From Gammaproteobacteria bacterium (GTDB lineage: Bacteria > Pseudomonadota > Gammaproteobacteria > SZUA-140), in contig WFVD01000016.1 in the NCBI GenBank assembly GCA_015491865.1, positions 1 to 51,985 of the forward strand: 51,985 bases of DNA, given 5' to 3'. This document shows positions 8,616-16,592 of this stretch, piece by piece. Every line of letters starts with the position of its first letter. Position 1 is the first letter of the stretch. The notes beneath the pieces were generated by a model. It was given only the letters and a program-made list of their open reading frames with translations. It made no database searches and was not told where the DNA came from. The translations under genes were made by a program, and so were the position numbers.

Positions 8616-9662
8616 ATGATGAGAATAGATAGCCTTGATGGGTTGCGAGGGCTGGCCATTTTACTGGTATTGATTTACCACAGTTATGCACCATCCACAC
8701 AGGGTGGATTTATTGGTGTGGATATTTTTTTTGTGCTGAGTGGGTTTCTTATTACTACTCTACTGATGAAAGAGCACGATACTCATGGAACCATTCGCTT
8801 TAAGAAATTCTATATGCGTCGATTTTTAAGGCTTGCTCCGGCCCTTTTTCTGGTTCTCCTCTCTTTTTACATCTATAGTCAATTCTATATGTCTGGTGAA
8901 AGGCAAGAAGATGCCCTGCTGTCCATTATGGGGGCGCTGTTTTATGTCGCAAATCTTGCGAAAGCCTTTGAATGGTTCTCAATGGGCTACTTACTTCCGA
9001 TGTGGTCTCTGTCGGTTGAGGAGCAGTTCTACCTGATCTGGCCTGTACTGCTTCTCTCGCTACTCGCTTTTTTTAGTTGCCGGAAAAGTCTGATGATCGT
9101 TATTGCGCTTATGATTATCTCTGTGTGGGTCAATCGCTCACTGTTAGCGATAGATGGTGTTTCGCTAGAGCGCCTTTATTACGGTTCAGACACTCATTGT
9201 GATGGTTTGCTGGTGGGTTGTTTGGCAGCATTATTGACCATTGAGTATAAGCATAAATTAGCTCGTATTAGTGGGGCCGTGAAGAAATATACAGTGTGCA
9301 TTCCTGTGATTATTCTGTTGTTTTATATTTTGTCCACGATTGTTATGGGGCGGGATATCAGGTCTATTTATATCTGGTATCTTCCACTGTTAGAGGTGCT
9401 ATCTGCTGTCTTGATCGTTTATTTATATTTAAGAAAGGATGGTCGAGTGGTATTTTTTTCAAATAAATACCTGGTTTGGTTTGGTTCTATCTCCTATGGC
9501 TTATACTTGTGGCACTGGATTGTGTACAGGGTGATAGCAGACATAGGAGGAACGGGGATTGATATTGCAATTTATGGGAGCCTGATTTCAATTCTGCTGG
9601 CAACGATCTCATACTATTTTATTGAGAAGCCTGTTTTAAGGATTAAAAAAAGGTTCTACTAA
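8616..9662 (+). CDS. Acyltransferase 3 family membrane O-acyltransferase
   Basis: The 348-residue polytopic inner-membrane protein begins with the family signature DSLDGLRGLAILLVLIYH and GVDIFFVLSGFLI, followed by FYMRRFLRLAPAL and SLSVEEQFYLIWP. About ten hydrophobic helices follow. OafA/YrhL-like members acetylate or acylate sugars of envelope polysaccharides using cytoplasmic acyl donors. Two in-frame ATGs (8616 and 8619) are possible starts. The C-terminal SGNH domain of longer members is absent. It is followed by the small carrier protein gene. Confidence 0.9.
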   Translation: MMRIDSLDGLRGLAILLVLIYHSYAPSTQGGFIGVDIFFVLSGFLITTLLMKEHDTHGTIRFKKFYMRRFLRLAPALFLVLLSFYIYSQFYMSGERQEDALLSIMGALFYVANLAKAFEWFSMGYLLPMWSLSVEEQFYLIWPVLLLSLLAFFSCRKSLMIVIALMIISVWVNRSLLAIDGVSLERLYYGSDTHCDGLLVGCLAALLTIEYKHKLARISGAVKKYTVCIPVIILLFYILSTIVMGRDIRSIYIWYLPLLEVLSAVLIVYLYLRKDGRVVFFSNKYLVWFGSISYGLYLWHWIVYRVIADIGGTGIDIAIYGSLISILLATISYYFIEKPVLRIKKRFY

Positions 9663-9777
9663 TGGTCTGGATCGATGCAAGGGCAGTCTCCTGTTGATCA
9701 GGCAGATTCAAGAATGTGCCTGCCTGTTCGTGTGAGCAGGTTCTAGTAAGGGTGGTGGTTAAGGCAAGGTTGTAATC

Positions 9778-10014
9778 ATGATAGATGAAACAGTAAAAGA
9801 GATTCTGATTGTTGTGCTTGAGTTAGACCCCAGCACTCCAATGGGCCAGGTTAACTCTGAGAATATTGCTTTGTGGGATTCAATGCGGCAGCTTGCTATT
9901 GTGACAGCATTAGAGAGTGAGTTTGGGTTATTTATAGATGCTGCGGATGCTGTAAGTTTGACATCATATAATAATATAATTAAGTTCTTAGAGGCCCACC
10001 CGGAAGTAGGCTGA
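9778..10014 (+). CDS. Stand-alone acyl carrier protein
   Basis: The 78-residue acidic protein has a four-helix carrier-protein pattern. The phosphopantetheine site is LWDSMRQ with Ser35, followed by helix ALESEFGLFID and a last helix NNIIKFLEAHP. AAGGCAAGG precedes the ATG by a usual distance. It lies 32 bases upstream of the FkbH-like gene, matching the FkbJ-FkbH style pairing in which the HAD-IIIC protein loads a glyceryl group from 1,3-bisphosphoglycerate onto the carrier. It is distinct in sequence from the carrier at the window start, so the locus has two carriers. Confidence 0.88.
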   Translation: MIDETVKEILIVVLELDPSTPMGQVNSENIALWDSMRQLAIVTALESEFGLFIDAADAVSLTSYNNIIKFLEAHPEVG

Positions 10015-10046
10015 GTGGAAACTATCGTCTGGAAGGGCTGCATGTT

Positions 10047-11714
10047 ATGTCGCTGAGTTTTTTAGAGGCAAACAAGATCGTGGTGGCTGGTAATAACCTG
10101 CCTACTGAAAATTTTGTATTGGCAGCTTCAGGGCAGACAGAGAAGCTAACTCTTTTTATTAAGGCGGCCAGTATTCAACAGGGGTTTAACAGTAGCTATA
10201 AGGCATTACCCTTTAATACACTGCAGCAATATATTATTTCGCCAGCGACGACAGATGCCCATCATGTTTTTATTCTTTTTCCGTGGGACGTGTTTCCTGA
10301 TATGGACTGGCGTTCGGGTGTGACGACAAGAGAGGTAAATAAAGGGGTCGTGTTTCAGGAGGCCGATGACTTCATTGAAAAGCTCGCTCGATTTCCATCT
10401 AAATCACTTCTCTACATCCCGGCAGCGGCAGCGCCTGCAACCTCTACTTATCAGTTTTTTATGGCGCTTGCGCACCACCTACAGGCATCATTTTTAAAAG
10501 CCGGGGCGACGCTATTGCCAGCTGATTTTTTCTCTTTGGCGAGCTATCTTTCAAGCGGTAGTCCGTTTGCCGGAAAGTTTCTCTCTCCAATTGCTGATGC
10601 AGTTGTTAGTGCGCTTCCACGGCAATCTACAGTGGCTAAGAAAGTACTTGTAACGGACTTCGATAATGTTATGTGGCGCGGCGTGGTCAGCGAGGATGGT
10701 ATCGATGCGATTCAATGTTCGAATGAAAGTGCCGGGTATATTCACTATATATATCAGTCTTACCTGCTTAAACTAAAATCGCAAGGTGTCTTGATTGCAG
10801 GAGTGACCAGGAACGACCATGAAGGTGCTCTTTTGCCTTTTCGTCAGGGTGTAACGCTATTTAAAGAGCATGATTTTGTCTCCGTGCATGCAAGCTACCA
10901 ATCTAAGTCAGCACAAATTAAAGCGCTAAGCAGTAATCTGAATGTTTCCATGGATAGCATAGTTTTTGTAGATGATAACTTGCTGGAGCTAGAGGAGGTC
11001 AGGCGAGCACTGCCTGCTGTCGAGTGTCGGATGTTTCCGGGAAGCTGTGAAGATGCGCCCGGTTTTTTCGCTTATTTACAACAGCAATTTAGTTTCATGC
11101 AGATCACCGATGAAGATAGGCAGCGTACTGAACTCTACAAAACTCGCTTTAAGGCGGCGGAGATCAGTTATTTGCCCGGAGCAGACATCACAGATTATCT
11201 GCGATCCCTGGAGATGGTATTGACGGTTACAAAATGTGATGCTTCGAACTATAGTCGCCCCCTGCAACTTATCAACAAAGCAAACCAGTTTAGTTTAAAT
11301 GGTTTGAGAGTTAGCGAAGATCAGCTGAGGGATCTTATCGCCTGTGGTGCGACGCTATACTCCTGTTCTCTGGCTGATAAGTTTGGTGATCATGGGCAGA
11401 TCAGTAGCATTCTCGTTTCTGAGCAGGGGGTCGTGAGTTATTTTGTCATCTCCTGCCGGGTCTTCCAGAGAAAAGTTGAATATGCGGTGTTATTGCTGCT
11501 GGCTGATGTTATCCCTGTTGATACATTGATGTTTGATTATTATAAAACGGATAAAAATATTCCCTTTCAGATGTTTATTAGTGATGCCGGGTTTTCACTT
11601 AATGGCAGTGAACTGCTTCTTGATCTGAGAGCATTTGTTAATAAAAACCAGACGTATCTTGAATTGTTTGATATTGATAGCGCTCTGTTGCGTATTCCGG
11701 AAGATTCACCATGA
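10047..11714 (+). CDS. FkbH-like HAD-IIIC protein (probable glyceryl loading onto ACP)
   Basis: The 555-residue protein has an N-terminal domain (about 1-190, SGNH-like region of FkbH proteins) and a HAD core starting VLVTDFDNVMW (200-210), with Asp204/Asp206 as the catalytic DxD pair and the FkbH-type tryptophan. Further HAD motifs are VTRNDHEGA and IVFVDDNLLELEEVR. The GNAT-like C-terminal part includes LINKANQFSLNG, a family hallmark. FkbH-type enzymes dephosphorylate 1,3-bisphosphoglycerate and transfer the glyceryl group to a carrier thiol. The carrier gene lies directly upstream and the stop overlaps the next gene (ATGA). The usual Thr in DLDNTLW is Val here. Confidence 0.87.
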   Translation: MSLSFLEANKIVVAGNNLPTENFVLAASGQTEKLTLFIKAASIQQGFNSSYKALPFNTLQQYIISPATTDAHHVFILFPWDVFPDMDWRSGVTTREVNKGVVFQEADDFIEKLARFPSKSLLYIPAAAAPATSTYQFFMALAHHLQASFLKAGATLLPADFFSLASYLSSGSPFAGKFLSPIADAVVSALPRQSTVAKKVLVTDFDNVMWRGVVSEDGIDAIQCSNESAGYIHYIYQSYLLKLKSQGVLIAGVTRNDHEGALLPFRQGVTLFKEHDFVSVHASYQSKSAQIKALSSNLNVSMDSIVFVDDNLLELEEVRRALPAVECRMFPGSCEDAPGFFAYLQQQFSFMQITDEDRQRTELYKTRFKAAEISYLPGADITDYLRSLEMVLTVTKCDASNYSRPLQLINKANQFSLNGLRVSEDQLRDLIACGATLYSCSLADKFGDHGQISSILVSEQGVVSYFVISCRVFQRKVEYAVLLLLADVIPVDTLMFDYYKTDKNIPFQMFISDAGFSLNGSELLLDLRAFVNKNQTYLELFDIDSALLRIPEDSP

Positions 11715-13453
11715 GTGTCATCCGAAAGCCATTCTGGTTAGAGGTTAAGCAACATGAGCGGCTATTTTGCTGGCTTCATTACCCTGAAGAAAAGCTGAAA
11801 AAAACAGCGATTATTATTATTGGTGCAGTTGGGCCTGAATATTCACACTGTTTCCGGACTATTCGCCTGCTGGCTGATGAACTGGCTGAAGCGGGTTATG
11901 CAACGCTAAGATATGATCCGGCTGGTATGGGGAATTCTACTGGAAGGCTCGAAGATGCTGGTATCTGGAATGTATGGCTGAGCTCCCCATGTCGACTGAC
12001 ATTATTATTAAAATCACTCGGTTTTGATCATGTTGCTTTAATCGGTTTTAGGTCGGGGTCTCTTATTCTCGGAGAACACATAAAACGGAACCCAGTTGAT
12101 AGTGCAATGTTTTTCTACCCTTACTTACAGGGGCGAGCTTATTATCGAGATATGCAGATGCTTGATTTAGGGTTGAATCTTTATAGTGATAGTGATGCAA
12201 CCATTGAGGGTGGAGGTTATCCGGTAACTGAAGATATTAAAATAGCACTGGCAGAGATCAACCTGGCATCGCAGCCGTTTGATCAACTCAGCAATGCATT
12301 AGTGATAGGTGATGGTGGGAATATAGCCACTTCAAAGTTTGCACAGCATCTTGTCAGTGGTGGTGTGACGGTTGAAACATACGCTATTGATGGGTTGGCC
12401 GCAATGACTCGCCCTGCTGCTCTGTCAGTGGCGCCGGAGTCGGCTATTCGTGCCCTCTGCACCTGGATGTTGAAGCACGACACATTGGCTGAGTTTCATG
12501 TTGACTTTGCACCGAAATTATATGAGCCACTGCGGACAGAAACCTGCACAGAGGCTGTTTTTCAGTTAGCTAATGAACGGAGCGTATTTGGGATTCTGAC
12601 ATCGCCATTAAATAGCTCGGCGAACACGATTGTTTTGCTTGTGAATGCTGGATCGGGGCACCATGCCGGGCCAAACAGACTGCATGTAGATCTGGCGAGA
12701 GCGCTTGCTGAAGATGGCGTTGCCTCTTTACGGATCGATCTTTCGAATCTCGGTGACAGCGTAAATGTGTATAACAGAGAGTCCTATCACCCTTATCCAC
12801 CTAATGCAGCTGGTGATATTGGGGATGTTTTAAATTACCTGGAGCAGGCGTTCGAGTATAAAAATATAGTACTGTGCGGACTCTGTTCTGGAGCGCACAA
12901 CGTTTTTCATGCAGCACTTAGGGGGAGGGGTGCTCATTTAAGCAAAGTGATACTGATTAACCCATTGACCTTTTACTGGACCCCTGGACAGTCGATATTG
13001 GCTCCCGAAGAGAATCAGAGTGAAATTGATGAGGCGTACTATCAGGGGCAGGCTTATGATTATAGGAAATGGTTGGCATTGTTAGTCAACCCGGCCAAGG
13101 TCATTAGTGTTCTGAAATTCATAATGCGCTTCGTTCAGCGAAAATTAAGCCGCCTGTTCTCGCTGTTTTCTGAATGGCTGGGTTTTGGTAGTTTAGATCG
13201 GATGAACAGCGATCTCCTGCAGCTGCTTGAGGCGGGGGTTCACATATCACTCATTACATCAGAAGGTGACCCTGGAGAAAAAATAATGCTGGCCAATGTT
13301 TCGCGAGCAGTTGGAAAGTTCAAGAGGAGAGGGGCGCTGCTCTGTTTAACAATCGCTGGTGCAGACCACACCTTTTCTTCACGCGCCTCACGTAAAAGAC
13401 TGGTCAATGAATTAGTTCGGGAGGTGACTAAGGGGGGTAGCATCACTCAATAA
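11711..13453 (+). CDS. Double alpha/beta-hydrolase protein 2, exosortase-locus type
   Basis: This 580-residue homologue of the 5917-7761 protein has the same two-domain layout. Domain 1 has LRYDPAGMGNSTG and the elbow GFRSG (112-116), with Arg114 replacing the serine. Domain 2 has the elbow GLCSG (390-394) with Cys392, plus Asp520 (EGDPGEKIM) and His553 (ADHTFSS). The segments INPLTFYW and GAGSGHHAGPNRLHVD-like stretches are shared with protein 1. Translation is coupled to the FkbH-like gene by ATGA, which ties this copy to the glyceryl-carrier branch. Whether domain 1 is catalytically dead or a docking module is unknown. Confidence 0.8.
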   Translation: MSVIRKPFWLEVKQHERLFCWLHYPEEKLKKTAIIIIGAVGPEYSHCFRTIRLLADELAEAGYATLRYDPAGMGNSTGRLEDAGIWNVWLSSPCRLTLLLKSLGFDHVALIGFRSGSLILGEHIKRNPVDSAMFFYPYLQGRAYYRDMQMLDLGLNLYSDSDATIEGGGYPVTEDIKIALAEINLASQPFDQLSNALVIGDGGNIATSKFAQHLVSGGVTVETYAIDGLAAMTRPAALSVAPESAIRALCTWMLKHDTLAEFHVDFAPKLYEPLRTETCTEAVFQLANERSVFGILTSPLNSSANTIVLLVNAGSGHHAGPNRLHVDLARALAEDGVASLRIDLSNLGDSVNVYNRESYHPYPPNAAGDIGDVLNYLEQAFEYKNIVLCGLCSGAHNVFHAALRGRGAHLSKVILINPLTFYWTPGQSILAPEENQSEIDEAYYQGQAYDYRKWLALLVNPAKVISVLKFIMRFVQRKLSRLFSLFSEWLGFGSLDRMNSDLLQLLEAGVHISLITSEGDPGEKIMLANVSRAVGKFKRRGALLCLTIAGADHTFSSRASRKRLVNELVREVTKGGSITQ

Positions 13454-13486
13454 TGGTATCGGTTTTTCGTATTCCTGGAGGCATCT

Positions 13487-14584
13487 CTATCTGGTGAAAT
13501 AGTCATATAATCGGTAGGCAAGCTTTACAACAGGGTTTCGGATTACCTGTAAGTCAACAATCTCAATGCTCGATTGAGTCAGGCGTTCTTTATAGGGGGT
13601 GTTCTTTCCGTCCCCCGCTAAAAAATCATAGCGGTTGGCGGTGCTGTTGCAGGCACTCTCAATTTCATATCCAAAATGCAAGTACCCTGGCGCCAGCTTC
13701 TTATGAAACGCCTCTTTGAAGCCGGCCTGCAGATTGTAGATATGATTGTTGATAAGGTAGTTATACTGGATCGAGACTGTCTCTCCGCTGACTGATAATG
13801 TTGAAAATCTCAGGGCATTCCTCTGGGCCATGAGTTTGGCAACAGCCACATTAAATTTTAGTCTTTTATTCTGGAAGACATGAGTTCCCCATCTTTTTTT
13901 ATGCAGATGATTAAGGTGTGCAAAGCTGGTTTCAATGTCGTCGGTGCTGTTGTTATCGAAATGAACTTCGCCGAGCTTCTCGAGAAGCTTGCGCCGGTTA
14001 AATAGCCGAAGTCTGGTGTTCTTCCCTAGCGCCTTGATGTAATTTTCAAAGCTTCCATCTGTATTGACGAAAAAGCTATTGTACTCTTCGGCGTGGCGAT
14101 AATAGCTTCCAGGTAAAAGGTTGTCAGCAATTAATAGCTGATAGGTTGTTGAGTCTTTTTTCAGGTCTGATAATACCAGTTCATCCCAGTGATCTAGACT
14201 GTTTAAATGATGATAAAAGGCTTTCACCACTTTATCAGAGTTCAATTTGTCTGTAATAAAGTCAAGCAGCTCGGTTCGCATTGTTACCTTTCCGCGCCAG
14301 TAATTACCGATAAACTGTAGTCGACGGGTAGTCAGAACCCTCTTTGATCTGGTTTTAGATAAGTAGAGGGGGGCAATTCCCACTAATTTATTACTGCTAT
14401 CTCGGGCGATAAAGAGTTGCAGTGAGACCGATTCATTTTGTGCAAAAACATTCCACCATGTCTGTTGCCATTCCCAGCTCATGAACAGAGGATCAGAAGT
14501 GCTTCTGGCGAGCAGCTCATTCCACTCTTCCTTGCAGCTCCTAAAGTCATCTTCATCCCAGTTGTGAATGGTAATTTTTGTCAT
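13487..14584 (-). CDS. CelD/FemAB-like GNAT acyltransferase
   Basis: This roughly 365-residue cytoplasmic protein resembles the CelD/BcsL acetyltransferase group (FemAB-like double GNAT). Features are DPLFMSWEWQQTWWNVF near the N terminus, FIARDSSNKLVGIAPLYLS, and a second GNAT fold with LHKKRWGT, VSIQYNYLINNHIYNLQAGF and YDFLAGDGKNTPYKERL. Members are common in polysaccharide loci and acylate amino sugars or aminoacyl groups. I chose the ATG at 14584; the frame is open six codons further to a TTG at 14602 without a ribosome site. It is the only minus-strand gene in the polysaccharide region and converges on the second hydrolase gene. Confidence 0.8.
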   Translation of the reverse strand: MTKITIHNWDEDDFRSCKEEWNELLARSTSDPLFMSWEWQQTWWNVFAQNESVSLQLFIARDSSNKLVGIAPLYLSKTRSKRVLTTRRLQFIGNYWRGKVTMRTELLDFITDKLNSDKVVKAFYHHLNSLDHWDELVLSDLKKDSTTYQLLIADNLLPGSYYRHAEEYNSFFVNTDGSFENYIKALGKNTRLRLFNRRKLLEKLGEVHFDNNSTDDIETSFAHLNHLHKKRWGTHVFQNKRLKFNVAVAKLMAQRNALRFSTLSVSGETVSIQYNYLINNHIYNLQAGFKEAFHKKLAPGYLHFGYEIESACNSTANRYDFLAGDGKNTPYKERLTQSSIEIVDLQVIRNPVVKLAYRLYDYFTR

Positions 14585-14789
14585 GTTGTTATCAGCTAGC
14601 AATTTTTTGATTTAGACGGCTCTGAAACAGGATTGTACTGATGTTTGATGGTTGTGGGGTATACAAATAACAGTTTTGTGATCAGATTGGCAGCCACTGC
14701 TGTATATTATATACCGGTTGGCGTTAGCATATGATGATGTATGATACTAGAATTTATCGTCTCATTAGGAATAAGAGGGCACAGATATT

Positions 14790-15584
14790 ATGTTTATCAG
14801 TATATTGCGACGAATGAAAATACTGTTTCTTGCTTTGGTGATGTTTACTGTCGGCTGTTCAAAGGATCTTGAGAGTTTATCAATAGAGGAGCAGGCGGTT
14901 TATCAGCCGGATCGTTATGCCGATGACAAAGACAGGGATAAGAGCAGGAAGCCGCTGGAGGTGCTGAAATTCTCCGGTGTTAAGCCAGGCGATACTGTTA
15001 TTGATCTGCTTGGTGGTGGCGGCTATTACAGCGAGCTATTCAATTATATTGTTGGTGATGAGGGGAAGGTGTATCTGCAGAACAACTCATTATTTTTACG
15101 TTTCTCTACAGAAGAATTAGAGCAACGTCTGGCAAATGGGCGTTTGAAGAATGTGGTGCGCCTGGATAGTGAGTTTGCTGATATGCAGCTCCCAGCCAAT
15201 GTGGACCTGATTTTTATCGGTTTGAGTTATCATGATATTTACGTGCCGCGTAAAGACCCTGTTATTACAGCAAAAAGGGATGAGTTCTTTAGTCAAATCC
15301 GGGATGCGCTGAAACCGGGTGGGGCGCTGCTCATCATCGATCATGCCGCGGAGCCTGGAACGGGCAAGGATACTACGGCAAAGCTGCACCGTATTGATGA
15401 AGCGTGGGCGAAGCAGGATATTGAAAGTGCAGGTTTTCGATTTGAAAAGGGGCTGGATGTGCTAAGAAACCCGAATGACAATTATCAGCTGGATATCTGG
15501 AAGAAAGGGATCATGAGGAAGACAGATCGTTTTATTCATTTATATCGCAAGCCGGATCTGAACCAGGGTGCAGAAGGCGAATGA
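14790..15584 (+). CDS. Lipoprotein with SAM-methyltransferase fold
   Basis: The 264-residue protein starts with a lipoprotein signal: basic residues, a hydrophobic run ILFLALVMFTV, then the lipobox cysteine in TVGCSK. After this comes a class I methyltransferase domain with GDTVIDLLGGGGYYSELF and KPGGALLIIDHAAEPGTG, resembling the predicted-methyltransferase group of periplasmic proteins. An AAGAGGG ribosome site precedes the ATG; an internal ATG at 14814 would give a shorter signal peptide. The predicted location outside the cytoplasm is odd for a SAM enzyme. Its stop overlaps the sulfotransferase start (ATGA). Confidence 0.75.
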   Translation: MFISILRRMKILFLALVMFTVGCSKDLESLSIEEQAVYQPDRYADDKDRDKSRKPLEVLKFSGVKPGDTVIDLLGGGGYYSELFNYIVGDEGKVYLQNNSLFLRFSTEELEQRLANGRLKNVVRLDSEFADMQLPANVDLIFIGLSYHDIYVPRKDPVITAKRDEFFSQIRDALKPGGALLIIDHAAEPGTGKDTTAKLHRIDEAWAKQDIESAGFRFEKGLDVLRNPNDNYQLDIWKKGIMRKTDRFIHLYRKPDLNQGAEGE

Positions 15585-16396
15585 GGCGGAACGCCATCAT
15601 TGTTGGGCCGCCGCGTTCAGGCACTAGCATGACTGCCATGTTTTTTAAGAATAGTGGCTATTTTGTAACTGAAAATGAGGTAGACCAGCTACAACCTGCC
15701 AATGAATTTAATCCCCATGGTTTCTGGGAGGCTGAAGCTTTAAAGCAGTGTAACCGTGAAATCCTCAATGCTGCCGGTTTTGAGTTCAACAATACATGGA
15801 TGTATCCGGCCATCACTCAACAGCAGGCAGATAAAATCTCAACGCTACCGCATGCTGACCATCACAGGAAATTGATTGAAGATTTTAATGGGAACGCCCC
15901 GTGGTTATGGAAAGACCCCTGCCTGTCATACACGATTGGTTACTGGTGGCCATTACTGGAGCCGCATAATGCGAGGGTCCTGTTATTGAAGCGTGATCCT
16001 GAGGAGATTTATCAGAGCTTTCTTCGTCTGAAGTGGCTTGAGCTAAATAAGGATGATAAAGAGGCCGCACTTCAGCGAATTATACATCATATGGAGGCGG
16101 CACAGAGTGCAGTAGAGCAGTTTGATATTCCCCATGTGACGGTCGACTATGCAGATTATGCGAACGCTGCTGATACGACTGCCAGGAAAATAGGCGATTT
16201 TTTTGAGCTAGAACTATCTGCTCATGATCTGGGTTATGATAAAAAGCTAAAAACCAGTGGGTACCGTGGTCGATATTTACGCCTGTTAGATAGTGCTATT
16301 GGAATGGTCCCAGATGGGTTACGTAAGCGACTCAAACAGATGCTACCCGTTGCTCTTTTGAAGGTTATTTTTCCTCACCGTTATTTAAAAAAATAA
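15581..16396 (+). CDS. Sulfotransferase family protein
   Basis: The 271-residue protein opens with IIVGPPRSGTSMTAMFF, the 5'-phosphosulfate loop that binds PAPS. The 3'-phosphate region is expected around VLLLKRDPEEIYQSFLRLKW (about 132-151). The short motif WLWKDPCLSYT matches bacterial sulfotransferases. No signal peptide is present. It is translationally coupled to the lipoprotein methyltransferase. In this locus it would sulfate a sugar of the exopolysaccharide or its lipid-linked repeat unit; the acceptor is unknown. Confidence 0.8.
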   Translation: MRRNAIIVGPPRSGTSMTAMFFKNSGYFVTENEVDQLQPANEFNPHGFWEAEALKQCNREILNAAGFEFNNTWMYPAITQQQADKISTLPHADHHRKLIEDFNGNAPWLWKDPCLSYTIGYWWPLLEPHNARVLLLKRDPEEIYQSFLRLKWLELNKDDKEAALQRIIHHMEAAQSAVEQFDIPHVTVDYADYANAADTTARKIGDFFELELSAHDLGYDKKLKTSGYRGRYLRLLDSAIGMVPDGLRKRLKQMLPVALLKVIFPHRYLKK

Positions 16397-16455
16397 CGGT
16401 GGCAATCTCGACACGAGATAAACCGTTGAGTTAAGCGATAACTTTGCCGCTTAAC
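16395..16455 (+). other. Two consecutive hairpins after the sulfotransferase gene
   Basis: Directly at the sulfotransferase stop, AACGGT (16395-16400) pairs with ACCGTT (16422-16427) and encloses a second stem ATCTCG-ACA-CGAGAT (16405-16419). Three bases later GTTAAGCG (16430-16437) pairs with CGCTTAAC (16448-16455). No T-run follows either, so these are not typical intrinsic terminators. They could stabilise the 3' end or separate expression of the next gene. Confidence 0.5.
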
Positions 16456-16592
16456 ACCTCGTCGTGACAATTAAGTCAGAGGTTCTTTAAGTTAAAAGTA
16501 CTGCTAGTAGTGTTACCTGGCGGCTCCTTAGTTTGTTGTGGTTTGCATGATATGTTTATTTGGAAAATAGAGATGTTGGTGATAGTAAATCT

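Noticed and set aside
13487-14602. TTG start for the CelD-like acyltransferase
   Set aside because: There is no ribosome site; ATG 14584 is six codons inside.
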